From an uncultured Chlorobiaceae bacterium (GTDB taxonomy: Bacteria > Bacteroidota > Chlorobiia > Chlorobiales > Chlorobiaceae), in NCBI GenBank assembly GCA_903994455.1, contig CAJEXI010000008.1:1-64000 (forward strand): a DNA stretch of 64,000 nucleotides, in the 5' to 3' direction. A program made the position numbers and the translations under genes. Shown here piece after piece: positions 1-10,793 of this stretch. How positions within the stretch are numbered: position 1 is the stretch's first letter; each line of letters opens with the position of its first letter. The notes under the pieces were generated by a model that worked only from the letters and a program-made list of their open reading frames with translations, was not told where the DNA came from and searched no databases.

Positions 1-2
1 TT

Positions 3-50
3 CGCGAGCAACTCGATACCTTTGAGCAGGATAATTTCATCAAAAAATAA
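3..50 (+). CDS. C-terminal end of an unidentified gene cut by the window edge
   Basis: An open frame runs in from the window edge and ends at a TAA, reading REQLDTFEQDNFIKK. It is too short to identify. The following 110 bases before bchU carry no other frame and probably hold the bchU promoter. Confidence 0.35.
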   Translation, partial: REQLDTFEQDNFIKK

Positions 51-160
51 ACGATGCCCGATACCTGCATCGAGCGTTCAAACAACTCAATGCTCTGAAC
101 ATGATACTCTCTTTCAGCACAACATTAAATTTTCAATAACTATTCAGCAATACTTACCTT

Positions 161-1180
161 ATGAACGCCAACGAGTTACTGAAACATAACCACAGAGCCA
201 ACGAACTTATTTTTAAAAGTCTTGTGGAGTGCGGATGCTTCAAGGCTGCTCTTGAACTTGATCTCTTTTCACACCTTGCTGATGAAGCAAAGGATACCGA
301 TACGCTGGCAGCACTTGCTGATGCTGTTACCAGCCGGCTTGTCATGCTGCTTGAGACCTTGAAGCAAATGGAGATTACGACTGAAGAGAGTGGTAAGTGG
401 CGCCTCACCCCTTTTGCAAAAGCCGTGTTTCTGCCAAATCCTGAGCAGCCAAATCTGTATATGATTCCGGTTGCAAAAGCCATGGCACACCTGTCGGATA
501 ATTTTTATATGAAAATTGCTGATGCCGTCAGGGGAAAAATGAACTTCAGTGCAGAGGTACCTTATCCGCCGGTAACACGGGAAGACAACTTGTATTTTGA
601 AGAGATTCATCGCAGTAACGCCCATTTTGCTATCATGCTGCTCCTCGAAGAGGCCGACCTTGCTACCGCCAAAACCCTTGTGGATGTCGGCGGTGGCATC
701 GGCGATATTTCTGCCGCACTCCTGAAAAAGTTTCCGCAGCTTGATTCCACGATTCTGAACCTGCCCGGTGCCGTTGACCTGGTGAATGAAAATGCTGCAG
801 AAAAAGGGGTTGGTGATCGGCTGAGAGGCATCGCTGTCGATATCTACAGAGATGCATATCCACAGGCCGATGCGGTCATGTTTTGCCGGATTTTGTATTC
901 GGCCAACGAGCAATTGACCTCCATGCTGTGCAAAAAAGCCTGGGAAGCTCTTGCGCCAGGCGGCAAAATACTTATTCTCGACATGATTATCGATGATCCG
1001 GAAGAGCCTAATTTCGATTATCTCAGCCACTATATTCTGGGCGCAGGATTGCCATTTTCGGTGCTTGGCTTCAAGCAGCAGGGACGCTACAAGGAAATTC
1101 TTGAACCCCTCGGCTTCAGTGATGTTCGAACCGTCAAGAAATACGGTCATCTCTTGTGTGAAGCGGTAAAAGTGGCATAA
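161..1180 (+). CDS. bchU: BchU, bacteriochlorophyllide C-20 methyltransferase
   Basis: A 339-residue SAM-dependent O-methyltransferase-fold protein. The family adds the C-20 methyl group during bacteriochlorophyll c/e synthesis in green sulfur bacteria. The N-terminal 110 residues form the dimerisation/winged-helix part (LKHNHRANELIFKSLVECG). The Rossmann part has the SAM motif VDVGGGIGDISAALL near residue 173 and the post-motif LAPGGKILILDMI near 265. The length equals the known BchU size (about 338). The ATG follows an AT-rich leader with no strong ribosome site. A clear hairpin terminator lies just downstream, so the gene looks monocistronic. A general hydroxyneurosporene or caffeic-acid-type methyltransferase is the alternative, but the N-terminus and length favour BchU. 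Its presence implies a chlorosome pigment with a methylated C-20 position. Confidence 0.85.
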   Translation: MNANELLKHNHRANELIFKSLVECGCFKAALELDLFSHLADEAKDTDTLAALADAVTSRLVMLLETLKQMEITTEESGKWRLTPFAKAVFLPNPEQPNLYMIPVAKAMAHLSDNFYMKIADAVRGKMNFSAEVPYPPVTREDNLYFEEIHRSNAHFAIMLLLEEADLATAKTLVDVGGGIGDISAALLKKFPQLDSTILNLPGAVDLVNENAAEKGVGDRLRGIAVDIYRDAYPQADAVMFCRILYSANEQLTSMLCKKAWEALAPGGKILILDMIIDDPEEPNFDYLSHYILGAGLPFSVLGFKQQGRYKEILEPLGFSDVRTVKKYGHLLCEAVKVA

Positions 1181-1189
1181 GTATTGATG

Positions 1190-1223
1190 CAGCGGTCTCT
1201 CTCCAACGAGAGGCCGCTCTTTT
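1190..1223 (+). terminator. Rho-independent terminator of bchU
   Basis: The arms AGCGGTCTCTC and GAGAGGCCGCT pair around a short loop and are followed by TCTTTT, 10 bases after the bchU stop. Confidence 0.8.
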
Positions 1224-1324
1224 GCTGCCGTCCGCCTCAGTGAATAAGGTTAAGAGAATAATGGCTTTTATGCGTATCTTCCGTTATTATTTTGCCGGTC
1301 ATCGACATCAATATTCGGAATTTT

Positions 1325-3151
1325 ATGGCATACTTCAAGCATCTTTGTCTCGTTGAGGCTCCCCAGACGATCATTGCGCCTTTTCCCCGCTTCATCACCG
1401 ACTGTATAGGTGTCTGTTACCTTGCAGCAGCCGTGGAGCATGATGTCGAAAGCCTCGTTATGCCCGACAATTTCTACAATGACGGTATTTTTGAGAGCAT
1501 GCGCTCACTTCTCAAAAAACGACCAGTCGATCTTGTTGCCATCTCCTCAATGACCGGCGCTTTCAACCAGGCTGAACGACTTGCCCGCCTTGCCAAAGAA
1601 TCCGGTGCCTTTGTTGTCATGGGTGGTTTTCATCCTACAGCGCTTCCCGACGAGGTACTGAAACTCTCCTGTGTTGACGTTGTTGTCATCGGAGAGGGAG
1701 AAGAGACGTTCAGAGAGCTTGTGCTCAAAGGGCCCTCACGTGACGTGAAGGGCATCGCCTACCGGGAGGGCGGTGGCATTGTTCACACCGATCCGAGGCC
1801 GGTTATTGCCGACATCAACTCTATCCGTTTTCCACTTCGCAGGTTGCGACCAGATCGTTACGGTGAAAAAGGTAACGCCTACTCCATCGATACGATTTAT
1901 ACCTCAAGGGGATGCCCGTGGAGCTGCTCTTTTTGCGCCAATGACCAGATGCATAAAGGCTGGAGAGGGCGAAGCGCAGAAAATGTTGTTGAAGAGATCG
2001 CTCTGCTGCACGATCCTAAAAACAAAAAACTCCTGAAAATCTGGGATGCAAACTTTCTCACCAACATTGGACGGGCAGAAAAAATCTGCGACATGATGAT
2101 CGAAAGAGGACTGACCAATTTCAGGATCATGACGGAGAGCAGGGCAAAAGACCTTGTAAGAGCTGAACGAATTCTCCCGAAGCTTCGCAAAATCGGATTG
2201 AGCAAAATCGGACTTGGTATAGAAAGCCCGAGTGAAGCAACGCTTGCACTCATGAACAAAAAAAACAGCCTCAACGATGTAGCCAAAGCCATTGCTCTCT
2301 GCCAGAAAAACAGTATCGGTGCAGAAGGATATTTTATTATCGGCCACTATACAGAAAACGTCGAGGACACCCTGGCCTATCCGGAGTTTGCCCGATCACT
2401 TGGACTCCGGCAGTCTCTCTTCATGATCATGACTCCATATCCCGGTACCGGTATTTTCAAAGAGTACAAGGACGAGGGTAAAATCCGCTCATTTGACTGG
2501 GACCTTTACAATAACTACTGCCCGGTTATTGCAACCCGAACTATGGACACCGATACTCTCATCGCGATGCTGGCCTACTGCAACGTCGCGTTCAATGGCT
2601 ATCGCTCAGTGATGAAACGCAACAGCACCAAAGCTGTGCACCTCAGCTTTATGATCGATCTTTTTCAACTCTGTTTTCTTCTGCGCATCAATAAAAACAA
2701 CTCGAATGAGCAGATAAGAGACCTTTTATTTAACGCCCTTCAACTCTTTCTCGAACAGAAGCATGGCGAGATAGAACAACCCGCTGCCGCTTCATGCAAA
2801 CCACTTGCAGAGCCTCTGCACGTCCGTATCCTGCATTCACCAGCGAGATGTATTGATTTTACCCTTTTTGAACGTAACGGCAACAGGGTGCTCACCATGA
2901 TACTGCACCAGAACGGTTCTTCACTGCCCCCCATTACTGGCCCGGAAATCAGACTTGACAAACTGGTTGCCTCTGCCTGTGCCGTTTCCATGGACAAACT
3001 CATGAGTGTGCTCTACCGCAACGAGTGGTTGAGAAACAACCCTGGACGAATAACAGGTCAGATACTCTCTCTGCTTGCTGATCGCGAAGTGTTGCACTTT
3101 GGCGGAAAACTGGCATCTCTTTTCCTCAGCGCTTACCGCAAAGAGAACTGA
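1325..3151 (+). CDS. B12-binding radical SAM protein of the BchE/class B type, function unknown
   Basis: A 608-residue protein. An N-terminal cobalamin-binding-like domain (residues 1-150) contains [14 protein letters not shown] and [11 protein letters not shown]. The radical SAM core follows, with the cluster motif [10 protein letters not shown] (CxxxCxxC) near residue 205. About 160 C-terminal residues resemble nothing I recognise. The frame is open from 1292 via a TTG, but ATG 1325 ([13 protein letters not shown]) starts exactly at the conserved first strand. The gene sits directly behind bchU. The family includes the oxygen-independent cyclase BchE and the C-8/C-12 methylases BchQ/BchR; I cannot say which reaction this member performs. 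A role in tetrapyrrole tailoring is inferred from its neighbour only. Confidence 0.75.
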   Translation: MAYFKHLCLVEAPQTIIAPFPRFITDCIGVCYLAAAVEHDVESLVMPDNFYNDGIFESMRSLLKKRPVDLVAISSMTGAFNQAERLARLAKESGAFVVMGGFHPTALPDEVLKLSCVDVVVIGEGEETFRELVLKGPSRDVKGIAYREGGGIVHTDPRPVIADINSIRFPLRRLRPDRYGEKGNAYSIDTIYTSRGCPWSCSFCANDQMHKGWRGRSAENVVEEIALLHDPKNKKLLKIWDANFLTNIGRAEKICDMMIERGLTNFRIMTESRAKDLVRAERILPKLRKIGLSKIGLGIESPSEATLALMNKKNSLNDVAKAIALCQKNSIGAEGYFIIGHYTENVEDTLAYPEFARSLGLRQSLFMIMTPYPGTGIFKEYKDEGKIRSFDWDLYNNYCPVIATRTMDTDTLIAMLAYCNVAFNGYRSVMKRNSTKAVHLSFMIDLFQLCFLLRINKNNSNEQIRDLLFNALQLFLEQKHGEIEQPAAASCKPLAEPLHVRILHSPARCIDFTLFERNGNRVLTMILHQNGSSLPPITGPEIRLDKLVASACAVSMDKLMSVLYRNEWLRNNPGRITGQILSLLADREVLHFGGKLASLFLSAYRKEN

Positions 3152-3171
3152 ACGCTGGTATAATAACCCTC

Positions 3172-4146
3172 TTACTCCTCCGGCGGACGGGAATGGCGGG
3201 TTGAGCGGATTACTTCTGATGCCTTTTGGAGCGACTGCCGTGACTCTTCTGCGTCAGGGCGGCTATCAGCAAATTTAACAAGATCAGCTTGCTTCAAAAG
3301 GTTCATGATGTTTTCAAAACCTGCGATGCCGAGCTTTTTCAGGTCACGTTCGATCTCTTGAGTAACGGCTTCAAGGGCTCTGATGCGGTAGTGGTTTTCG
3401 AGAAAAGAGCGCATGATATTGCTGAGCTCTTCATAGCATTCGTGAGGGGGCATTCCGGCAGAAAGGCTTGAACCGAGTTTACGGAGCTTTCGCTGGGCTA
3501 CCTGGCTGGAGTCAACCTTTTCAGCGCCTCTCCGCACAATACGTTTGAGCAGAAAAAGCAGCAGAAGCACCAGCACGGCAACAGCAACTGCTCCAAGTAT
3601 AACGGGCATGATCAAAAGAAAGGGAATCTGCGGCTTCAGCGGTGGCTTGAGAGGTGCAAAATCGTGCATTGATGAGTCCGTGAGCGCACGAACAAACACC
3701 GATACCGGAGGAGTGTAGACAACTTTTTTCGTAACCCGGCCTTTGCTGTCGCGAAACGCCACAGTCACCGGTGGAAGAGTTTGGTGGCCAGCGCCAAAAA
3801 CGGCAAGTTCAAGCTCAAACCTCTCCTGGCTGCTACCGGGAAAGGGAGTGGACGAGAGGTGTTTGCTGCTGATCAGTTCAAACGATCGAGACGAAAGGAT
3901 ATCGGTAACAGCACGCCATTCAAGTGTGGCAACCTCTTTGCCTGAGTGACTGATGCTGAAGATGCAGCGAATGCGGTCGCCGACAAGAACGCTGTCGGGG
4001 ATAACCATCACCGTTATGGCGGGCTGCTCCGTTTTTCCCGCTGCTGCTGACCTTGCCGTCAGGAGGCTCATCGGAAAGGTCATCAACAGCAAGAAAAGAA
4101 GCAGTGTGAAAAACCCCGCTGTATGCCGTTCAGACCCGGCGTTCAC
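3172..4146 (-). CDS. BatD/DUF4381-like membrane protein of the MoxR cluster
   Basis: A 324-residue protein. It has a signal-anchor (residues 12-35), a beta-rich extracytoplasmic region (40-150: ITVMVIPDSVLVGDRIRC), one strong membrane helix (about 178-202) and a basic cytoplasmic tail. This is the layout of BatD/DUF4381 proteins encoded with MoxR ATPases and DUF58 proteins. The start is a GTG at 4146 overlapping the end of the DUF58 gene by 17 bases, so the two are translationally coupled. Its proposed job is to present or anchor a client for MoxR/DUF58; no substrate is visible. A second, longer BatD-like gene lies at 13.6 kb. Confidence 0.65.
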   Translation of the reverse strand: MNAGSERHTAGFFTLLLFLLLMTFPMSLLTARSAAAGKTEQPAITVMVIPDSVLVGDRIRCIFSISHSGKEVATLEWRAVTDILSSRSFELISSKHLSSTPFPGSSQERFELELAVFGAGHQTLPPVTVAFRDSKGRVTKKVVYTPPVSVFVRALTDSSMHDFAPLKPPLKPQIPFLLIMPVILGAVAVAVLVLLLLFLLKRIVRRGAEKVDSSQVAQRKLRKLGSSLSAGMPPHECYEELSNIMRSFLENHYRIRALEAVTQEIERDLKKLGIAGFENIMNLLKQADLVKFADSRPDAEESRQSLQKASEVIRSTRHSRPPEE

Positions 4147-5020
4147 GATACCGAAAAAAAGAGTTCAGGTCGCCAATGAAGGAGCGATCGGTATCAAGGA
4201 ATACCGAGTCGATCCGCATGCGCCGAAGCCGTAGCCGCAGCTCTTCGTACTGACGTGACTGCTCATGGCCATAACGCACGATTTCCTGGCGGCTTGCAGC
4301 ATCAACCGTCAAGCGCTGACCTGTTTCAGGATCTTCAAGATCAAGCAACCCGGTGAGAGGAAGAGCTTTGTCGAGCGGGTCGCTGATATGCACCAGAATA
4401 AAATCGTGACGGGTATTCAACAGTTTCATCCCTTTTTCATAGTCACTGTCGACAAGGTCAGTCAAAAGAAAAATGATCTCTTGCCGCCGTCGGGTATAGC
4501 GAATAAAGGAGAGGGCGGCGTTGATATTGGTTGTTCGACCCTGAGGCTTCATCCGAAAGAGTTCTTCGATAATGATCAGCACATGATGCCTCCCTTTTCG
4601 GGGCGGAATATAGGTTTCAACCCGGTCGGTAAAGACCAGAAGCCCCACCTTGTCGTTGTTCTGAAGAGCGCTGAAAGCAAGCACAGCGCTCACTTCAAGG
4701 GCAAGATCCTTTTTGCTGTGCTCCCGACTGCCAAAAAGCATTGAAGCCGAGGCATCAACAACAAGCAAGAGGCTTCGCTCCCGCTCTTCAGTGAATATCT
4801 TGACATACAACTCATGCTTGCGGGCAGAGGTATTCCAGTCAATAGAACGGACATCATCACCGTACTGGTATTCACGGACATTGCTGAATTCAACGCCTTT
4901 ACCCTTGAATGAAGAGTGGTATTCGCCGCTGAACAGCTCGCTGGCCATGCGCCTGGAGCGGATTTCAACCCTCCTGATGATATGCTGGAGTTCCTTCAGA
5001 TACTCTTCACCCTTTTCCAT
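4130..5020 (-). CDS. DUF58 protein with von Willebrand A-like domain
   Basis: A 296-residue cytoplasmic protein of the DUF58 family. The conserved block [19 protein letters not shown] is followed by [14 protein letters not shown] and the VWA-like core [15 protein letters not shown] with a MIDAS-like DxSxS. The frame is open to a TTG at 5047, but ATG 5020 has GGAG six bases upstream and begins at the usual family N-terminus. It lies between a MoxR ATPase (upstream, 33-bp gap) and a BatD-like gene (downstream overlap). DUF58 proteins act with MoxR AAA+ ATPases in metal-cofactor or complex maturation; the client here is unknown. Confidence 0.85.
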   Translation of the reverse strand: MEKGEEYLKELQHIIRRVEIRSRRMASELFSGEYHSSFKGKGVEFSNVREYQYGDDVRSIDWNTSARKHELYVKIFTEERERSLLLVVDASASMLFGSREHSKKDLALEVSAVLAFSALQNNDKVGLLVFTDRVETYIPPRKGRHHVLIIIEELFRMKPQGRTTNINAALSFIRYTRRRQEIIFLLTDLVDSDYEKGMKLLNTRHDFILVHISDPLDKALPLTGLLDLEDPETGQRLTVDAASRQEIVRYGHEQSRQYEELRLRLRRMRIDSVFLDTDRSFIGDLNSFFRYRERRV

Positions 5021-5053
5021 ACTTCTCTCCACGCTTTTTGCTTCCAAAACAGA

Positions 5054-6052
5054 TCATGGCACCTGCACATGTTGCAGGATTTGCCGGATAATGTCGGCAG
5101 GCTTTATGTTGTCGGCTTCAGCTTCGTATCCGGGCCTTATGCGGTGACGGAGGGTATCGTAGACAATAGCCTTGACATCCTCCGGGGTGATATAGGGTCG
5201 ATGTTGCAGAAATGCATGCGCTTTGGCCGCCAGAAGGAGAAATATCGATGCTCTCGGCGAGGCACCGTATTCTATCATGGTTTCGAGCTCAGCCATACCG
5301 TACTGTGCAGGTTTTCTGGTCGCCACAACAAGATCGACGATATAGCGCTGGACTCTTGGATCAACGTAAATCCGGTCGATCAAGGTTCTTGCCCGAAAAA
5401 TATCGTCCGACTGCACCACCGCTCGAACAGGAACTTTGCGCGCATTGGTCGCCGATCGAAGCATGATTTCAAGCTCTTCATCATAGGAAGGGTAATCAAC
5501 AATAACCTTCATCATAAACCGGTCGACCTGTGCTTCAGGAAGAAGGTAGGTGCCCTCATGCTCAATCGGGTTCTGGGTAGCAAGCACCATAAATGGCTCC
5601 TGCAGAGAAAAGGTCTGACTGCCGATGGTAACCTGCCGTTCCTGCATGGCTTCAAGCAGCGCAGACTGCACTTTGGCCGGAGAGCGGTTGATTTCATCGG
5701 CCAGTATCACGTTGGCAAAAACCGGTCCCTTGCGGGGATAAAACTCCAGATCCTTCGGGTTATAGATCATGGTGCCAACAAGATCAGCCGGAAGCATGTC
5801 GGGGGTAAACTGAATACGCTGGAACTTCAGGTTCATTGCTGCAGCAAAGGTGCTGACAATCAGCGTTTTGGCAAGACCCGGCACCCCTTCGAGCAAGATA
5901 TGACCATTAACCAGCATCGCGATAAAGACCCTCCTGATCACATCTCGCTGGCCTATAATCCGCAGGGAAAGCTCCTCCTCTGCATGTTCGAGGAAACGGG
6001 ATGCTTCAATGATCTGCGTTCCCAGTTCCTCCAGTTCTACGGCAAGCTGCAT
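5054..6052 (-). CDS. MoxR-family AAA+ ATPase
   Basis: A 332-residue AAA+ ATPase. It has Walker [10 protein letters not shown] (near residue 55), Walker [10 protein letters not shown] followed by [16 protein letters not shown], and sensor 1 [20 protein letters not shown], all diagnostic of MoxR (AAA_3). ATG 6052 has AGAGG seven bases upstream. The C-terminus holds the lid domain ([14 protein letters not shown]). It is first in a minus-strand set MoxR, DUF58, BatD-like. MoxR ATPases work as chaperones with VWA-domain partners. Confidence 0.92.
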   Translation of the reverse strand: MQLAVELEELGTQIIEASRFLEHAEEELSLRIIGQRDVIRRVFIAMLVNGHILLEGVPGLAKTLIVSTFAAAMNLKFQRIQFTPDMLPADLVGTMIYNPKDLEFYPRKGPVFANVILADEINRSPAKVQSALLEAMQERQVTIGSQTFSLQEPFMVLATQNPIEHEGTYLLPEAQVDRFMMKVIVDYPSYDEELEIMLRSATNARKVPVRAVVQSDDIFRARTLIDRIYVDPRVQRYIVDLVVATRKPAQYGMAELETMIEYGASPRASIFLLLAAKAHAFLQHRPYITPEDVKAIVYDTLRHRIRPGYEAEADNIKPADIIRQILQHVQVP

Positions 6053-6091
6053 AGTGCATCCTCTCGTCTACTTTTTGCCTGGATATGTTCT

Positions 6092-6316
6092 TTATTGTTT
6101 GTAAAGACCGTTGAAACCAAAGACCAGCAGTACAATTCCCACAACCGATGCTGGCCAGGTATAGAGATCAGGAATATAAAGAAAGCTGTTGAGCATCCCG
6201 ACATTGGGAGCAAACAACATGATACAATTCGCACCGGCCAAAATCAAAAGCAGGTGAAGAATGCTTACTTTGACCCGGGGTTTGCTCTTGTTGCCCGGAT
6301 TGTTAGTTTTGCCCAT
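6092..6316 (-). CDS. Small two-helix membrane protein
   Basis: A 74-residue protein with a basic N-terminus ([15 protein letters not shown]) and two hydrophobic segments (about 20-36 and 48-68), ending FGFNGLYKQ. It lies just upstream of moxR in the same direction and starts 24 bases from the divergent tsaD start. No family is recognised. The hydrophobic pattern and operon position support a real gene, but it has no good ribosome site. Confidence 0.55.
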   Translation of the reverse strand: MGKTNNPGNKSKPRVKVSILHLLLILAGANCIMLFAPNVGMLNSFLYIPDLYTWPASVVGIVLLVFGFNGLYKQ

Positions 6317-6340
6317 AGATTTTCTGAAATAAAGGATACC

Positions 6341-7402
6341 ATGAATATTTTAGGCATAGAAACCAGTTGTGATGAAACATCGGGAGCCGTGCTTTGTGAC
6401 GGCAACGTCAGCTCCAACGTCGTCAGTTCACAGCTTTGTCACACCTCTTTTGGCGGCGTTGTGCCGGAACTGGCTTCAAGAGAACATGAACGGCTTATTG
6501 TTTCAATTATTGATACTGCCATTACTGAAGCCAATATAACAAAAAATGAACTGGATGTCATAGCAGCGACTGCGGGCCCGGGTCTGATTGGTGCCGTCAT
6601 GGTGGGGCTTTGTTTTGCCCAGGGCCTGGCTTATGCTCTCGGAGTCCCCTTTGTGCCGGTCAACCACATTGAGGCTCATATCTTTTCTCCCTTTATTCAT
6701 GAAGGTTCCGGGCACAATGCCCCTGAAGGCGCCTATGTGTCACTGACGGTCTCAGGAGGCCATACCCTGCTTTCGACCGTGGCACCTGATCTCTCCTACA
6801 AGGTGATTGGCCGGACGCTTGATGATGCCGCAGGAGAGGCGTTCGATAAAACCGGCAAGATGCTTGGGCTCCCCTATCCTGCCGGCCCGGTCATTGACAA
6901 ACTGGCTCAAAAAGGCGACCCGACCTTTCACCTCTTTCCAAGGGCGCTTACCTCCCAATCGCAGAGCAGTAAAAGCTGGCACGGAAATTTTGATTTCAGC
7001 TTTTCGGGCCTGAAAACCTCCGTCCTCACCTGGCTGCAGAAGCAGAGCCCGGAGTTTATTGAGCGCCATCAGGCAGACATTGCCGCATCAATTCAGGCGG
7101 CTATTGTCGGGGTACTGGTCGAAAAGAGCATTGCGGCAGCACGCAGCAGGAACGTCATGGCGGTCTCAATTGCCGGAGGAGTGAGCGCCAACTCCGCACT
7201 GCGAAAAGCCATGCAGGAGGCCTGCGATAAAGAAGGGATGGCACTGCATCTGCCAGCCGTCACCTACTCTACCGACAACGCCGCAATGATTGCCACCCTT
7301 GCCTGGCTGAAACTTTCTCGCGGCATGCAGGCTGAGCGCAACTACAATGTGGCACCTTATGCAAGCTTTGCCGCCGGCACAAAGAAGGCAGGATTGAAAT
7401 AG
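6341..7402 (+). CDS. tsaD: TsaD, tRNA threonylcarbamoyladenosine transferase subunit
   Basis: A 353-residue Kae1/TsaD/Gcp-family protein, which transfers the threonylcarbamoyl group to A37 of ANN-decoding tRNAs. It starts [19 protein letters not shown], the universal TsaD N-terminus. It carries the metal ligands in PVNHIEAHI (HxxxH) and the nucleotide motifs [24 protein letters not shown] and [13 protein letters not shown]. The frame is open far upstream, overlapping moxR in antisense, but ATG 6341 has AAGGA five bases before it. It is divergent from the small membrane protein. Confidence 0.97.
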   Translation: MNILGIETSCDETSGAVLCDGNVSSNVVSSQLCHTSFGGVVPELASREHERLIVSIIDTAITEANITKNELDVIAATAGPGLIGAVMVGLCFAQGLAYALGVPFVPVNHIEAHIFSPFIHEGSGHNAPEGAYVSLTVSGGHTLLSTVAPDLSYKVIGRTLDDAAGEAFDKTGKMLGLPYPAGPVIDKLAQKGDPTFHLFPRALTSQSQSSKSWHGNFDFSFSGLKTSVLTWLQKQSPEFIERHQADIAASIQAAIVGVLVEKSIAAARSRNVMAVSIAGGVSANSALRKAMQEACDKEGMALHLPAVTYSTDNAAMIATLAWLKLSRGMQAERNYNVAPYASFAAGTKKAGLK

Positions 7403-7470
7403 TTCTATAAATACATTACATTAATGCTCACCAAAAGGCTGTTATGTTTTTTTAATATCACGACCCTGTT

Positions 7471-7827
7471 ATGCACAATACTTTACTGTCACTACTTCTT
7501 TTTGCACCTCCCGTCGCAGGTCAGGCGGCCCCGAACCCGTTGATTCAGATTGTTCCGTTAGTCCTTATCTTTGTTGTCTTTTATTTCTTCATGATTCGCC
7601 CTCAGCAAAAAAAGCAGAAAGAGCGTGAAAAAGTGCTCGACAGCCTGAAACGGGGCGACAAGGTTATCACCATAGGTGGCGTTCATGGCACTGTTGCCGG
7701 AATTGACACCGAGAAAAAAACAGTTCTTGTTCAGGTCAGCGACACCTCAAAAATCACGTTCGACCGCACTGCCATTGCCAATATTGACAAACAGGATTCG
7801 GGCGATAAACTCACGACCAAAGAGTAA
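7471..7827 (+). CDS. yajC: YajC, Sec translocon accessory subunit
   Basis: A 118-residue protein with one membrane helix (about 22-43: [20 protein letters not shown]) followed by the basic motif [20 protein letters not shown] and a small beta domain ([14 protein letters not shown]). This is the standard YajC arrangement. The family associates with SecDF. Here it is separated from secD/secF and sits 9 bases ahead of carA. Confidence 0.95.
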   Translation: MHNTLLSLLLFAPPVAGQAAPNPLIQIVPLVLIFVVFYFFMIRPQQKKQKEREKVLDSLKRGDKVITIGGVHGTVAGIDTEKKTVLVQVSDTSKITFDRTAIANIDKQDSGDKLTTKE

Positions 7828-7836
7828 AAAGATATA

Positions 7837-8961
7837 ATGCAGCCAATACGAGCAAAACTGGTCCTGGAAAACGGCTCTGTCTATAGAGGCACCGCATTTG
7901 GCCATATCGGAGAAGCAACCGGCGAGGTGGTCTTCAATACATCGCTTACCGGATACCAGGAAATTCTGACCGATCCTTCCTATGCCGGTCAGATGGTGAT
8001 GATGACCTATCCGCTGATAGGAAACTATGGCATTAATCCAACCGATAACGAATCCGGTAAAATATGGGCATCGGCCTTTATTGTTCACGAAGTATCACGC
8101 ATTCACAGTAACTTTGAAGCATCGCAAAGCCTTGATTCTTTGCTCAGGGATTCCGGGGTCACGGGGCTTACCGATATTGATACCCGCAGGCTTGTGCGCG
8201 AGATCCGTGAAAAAGGGGCCATGCGGGGAATTATTTCTGTGGTTGACGAGAGCGATGAAACGCTGAGAGCAAAAGCGCTTCAGAGCCCTGAAATGTCGGG
8301 CCGCGATCTGGTCAAAACCGTTACCGTCGCCGAAAATTATACCCTTGAACGAGAGGATGCGAGCTACCATGTCGCCGCAATTGATTTTGGCATTAAAACC
8401 AATATTCTTCGGATGCTGCACCGGGCAGGATGCAGGGTGACGGTGTTAAAGGCCGGAACATCTGCGAAAGAGATCATCGCACTCAACCCGGACGGGGTTT
8501 TTCTCTCGAATGGTCCGGGAGATCCCTCAGCCGTCAGCTACGCCATCGAAACCATCAAAAAACTTGTCGACTATAACCGGAGCACAAGGCCCTTGCCAAT
8601 TTTTGGGATCTGCCTCGGTCACCAGTTGCTTTCGCTGGCTTTCGGTGCTGAAACCTACAAGCTGAAATTTGGCCACCACGGCGGAAATCACCCGGTTAAA
8701 AATTTAAAAAGCAGTCAGATAGAGATAACATCACAGAACCACGGTTTTGCGGTCACCATGGAGTCTCTGCCTGAAGAGCTTGAAATGACTCACCTCAATC
8801 TTTACGACAATACCGTTGAGGGGATAAAACACAAACAACTCCCCTGCTTTTCGGTCCAGTACCACCCTGAAGCCGCACCCGGACCACACGATTCGAACTA
8901 CCTTTTTGATGAGTTCACCTCGCTTATGGATTTACCTCAACCCATTACATTAAAGAGATGA
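7837..8961 (+). CDS. carA: CarA, carbamoyl-phosphate synthase small (glutaminase) subunit
   Basis: A 374-residue subunit that hydrolyses glutamine and passes ammonia to CarB for arginine and pyrimidine synthesis. The N-terminal CPSase domain ([17 protein letters not shown]) precedes a class I glutamine amidotransferase domain. That domain has the nucleophile in [15 protein letters not shown] (Cys near residue 264), QNHGFAV and the HPE of [13 protein letters not shown]. carB is not adjacent. Its stop overlaps the next start (ATGA). Confidence 0.97.
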   Translation: MQPIRAKLVLENGSVYRGTAFGHIGEATGEVVFNTSLTGYQEILTDPSYAGQMVMMTYPLIGNYGINPTDNESGKIWASAFIVHEVSRIHSNFEASQSLDSLLRDSGVTGLTDIDTRRLVREIREKGAMRGIISVVDESDETLRAKALQSPEMSGRDLVKTVTVAENYTLEREDASYHVAAIDFGIKTNILRMLHRAGCRVTVLKAGTSAKEIIALNPDGVFLSNGPGDPSAVSYAIETIKKLVDYNRSTRPLPIFGICLGHQLLSLAFGAETYKLKFGHHGGNHPVKNLKSSQIEITSQNHGFAVTMESLPEELEMTHLNLYDNTVEGIKHKQLPCFSVQYHPEAAPGPHDSNYLFDEFTSLMDLPQPITLKR

Positions 8962-10097
8962 AAAAAAGATTATTTACTCCGGGGCCAACCCCGGTGCCCG
9001 AAAATGTCATGCTTCGCATGGCGGCTCCAATTATCCATCACAGGAACCCCGAGTTCATGGAGATATTGACCAGGGTTCACGAAGACCTCAAATATCTTTT
9101 CAGAACAACCCAGCCCGTTGTTGTGCTCAGTTGCTCTGGAACCGGGGGCATGGAAGCCACCATTTCAAGCCTCTTCAAACAGGGCGACAAGGTCATCACC
9201 GTCAATGCCGGAAAGTTTGGTGAGCGATGGGGCGAGCTGGTACGCGTCTTCACTGGCAACTGTATTGAGGAAAAAGTGGCATGGGGTTCGGCCATTCAAC
9301 CTGAACGACTTGCAGAACTGCTCAAGGAGCACCCTGATGCCAAAGGAGTCTGCCTGACTCACTCGGAAACATCAACCGGCACGGCTGCCGATATTCAGGC
9401 TCTCAGCGCACTGATTCGCGAACAGTCAGATGCCCTGGTTCTTGTTGACGGCATTACGGCAGTCGGAGCTCACGAGTTCCTCTTCGACGATTGGGGCGTT
9501 GATATCTGCATAACCGGCTCACAGAAAGGGCTCATGATGCCTCCGGGACTGGCGCTGGTTGCCATTTCTGAACGGGCACAGGATATCATTAAAGGCCAAA
9601 CCGGCATGACACAGTACTACCTGAGCCTGAAAAAAGCTCTGAAAGCTCACGCCGGCGACGATACCCCCTTCACTCCTGCGGTCTCATTGGTCATCGGTCT
9701 TGATGAAGCATTGCAGATGATCAAGGCTGAGGGGATTGAAAATATCTGGAAACGGCATGAAAGTCTTGCAAGCGCCTGCCGGCAGGGATGCAACGCTCTT
9801 GGTATGAAGCTGTTCAGCAACTCTCCGTCGTTTGCTGTTACTCCTGTCTGGCTTCCTGAAGGAGTCAAATGGTCAGCCTTCAACAAGGCGCTTAAAAAGA
9901 GCAATGGCATCACAGTCGCGGCTGGCCAGGATGAGTACAAGGATAAAATTTTCCGTATCTCCCATCTTGGTTTTTACGATGAACTCGACATGCTGACCGT
10001 CATTGGCGGCATTGAGCGGGCCCTGAAAGAGATTGACTTTCCTTTTGAAATCGGAGCCGGAGTCAGCGCTGTCCAGAAAGCATTCCTCGGCAACTAA
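8958..10097 (+). CDS. Class V PLP aminotransferase, serine/alanine-glyoxylate type
   Basis: A 379-residue PLP enzyme. The start [18 protein letters not shown] is typical of alanine-glyoxylate/serine-pyruvate aminotransferases. The PLP lysine is in [17 protein letters not shown] (near residue 192) and the pyridine-contacting aspartate in [13 protein letters not shown]. It overlaps carA by four bases, so translation is coupled. Substrate cannot be fixed from sequence; serine-glyoxylate, alanine-glyoxylate or a related transamination is likely. Confidence 0.88.
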   Translation: MKKRLFTPGPTPVPENVMLRMAAPIIHHRNPEFMEILTRVHEDLKYLFRTTQPVVVLSCSGTGGMEATISSLFKQGDKVITVNAGKFGERWGELVRVFTGNCIEEKVAWGSAIQPERLAELLKEHPDAKGVCLTHSETSTGTAADIQALSALIREQSDALVLVDGITAVGAHEFLFDDWGVDICITGSQKGLMMPPGLALVAISERAQDIIKGQTGMTQYYLSLKKALKAHAGDDTPFTPAVSLVIGLDEALQMIKAEGIENIWKRHESLASACRQGCNALGMKLFSNSPSFAVTPVWLPEGVKWSAFNKALKKSNGITVAAGQDEYKDKIFRISHLGFYDELDMLTVIGGIERALKEIDFPFEIGAGVSAVQKAFLGN

Positions 10098-10118
10098 AGC
10101 CAGGGGAGTGCTTTCACC

Positions 10119-10787
10119 ATGATTTTCCTGCACACTCTCCTGCTTGTTGTTGCGTTCACATCTTCAATGCAGGAGATGCTCAGGGACTATCGTCTTCAAC
10201 TGAAAGCTGATGCACTCTATGAACGGCGTGCCTACAAGGAAGCAGAGACAGCTTTTCGGCAGCTTGTCTCCCTTGCTCCCGAACCAAAAGAGAGAGCGGC
10301 TGCCAGTTTCAATCTTGCCTGTGCTCTCTACATGCAAGGGAAATATCCTGAAGCGGGGTCACTCTTTGCCAGCAACACCAAACCTGACAACGATCACCGG
10401 GAGAACCGACTGAAGGCAATCTTCAATGAAGGCAATACCCTTGCCATGCAGGCCATCGGAAGCCGCGAAAAAGCACAAAAAAACGCGTTATTCCACCAAT
10501 CGCTCAATTGCTTCAAACGAGTCCTGTTAACCGAACCGGGCGATGGCGATGCAAAAATCAATTATGAACTTGTTCTCCGTTATCTGGATGAACTGGAGAA
10601 ACCGGAACAATCATCGTCGTCAACAACCGATAAAAAAAGTTCTCAGCAACCAACATCCGGTATTGGCAAGGAGGTCGCAGAACGCCTGCTCAAGAATGCT
10701 CAACATGATGAATCTTCACTGATGCGAAGGCTTTCAGGAACTGGAAAATCAGCATCACCGAGCCGCAAAAACAACCTGGACTGGTAA
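10119..10787 (+). CDS. TPR-repeat protein, BatE/BatC-like
   Basis: A 222-residue protein with an N-terminal hydrophobic segment (MIFLHTLLLVVAFTSS) acting as signal or anchor. Tetratricopeptide-like helices follow (ALYERRAYKEAETAFRQL; FNLACALYMQGKYPEAGSLF; FNEGNTLAMQAI). The tail is Ser/Lys-rich and low complexity. TPR proteins of this kind accompany BatD in Bat operons, and a BatD-like gene is 3 kb downstream. It starts 21 bases after the aminotransferase. Confidence 0.65.
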   Translation: MIFLHTLLLVVAFTSSMQEMLRDYRLQLKADALYERRAYKEAETAFRQLVSLAPEPKERAAASFNLACALYMQGKYPEAGSLFASNTKPDNDHRENRLKAIFNEGNTLAMQAIGSREKAQKNALFHQSLNCFKRVLLTEPGDGDAKINYELVLRYLDELEKPEQSSSSTTDKKSSQQPTSGIGKEVAERLLKNAQHDESSLMRRLSGTGKSASPSRKNNLDW

Positions 10788-10793
10788 AGCGAC

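Noticed and set aside
4916-6340. Long open frame in phase with tsaD extending 1.4 kb upstream
   Set aside because: It overlaps moxR and the small membrane gene in antisense; tsaD begins at its canonical N-terminus at 6341 with a ribosome site.
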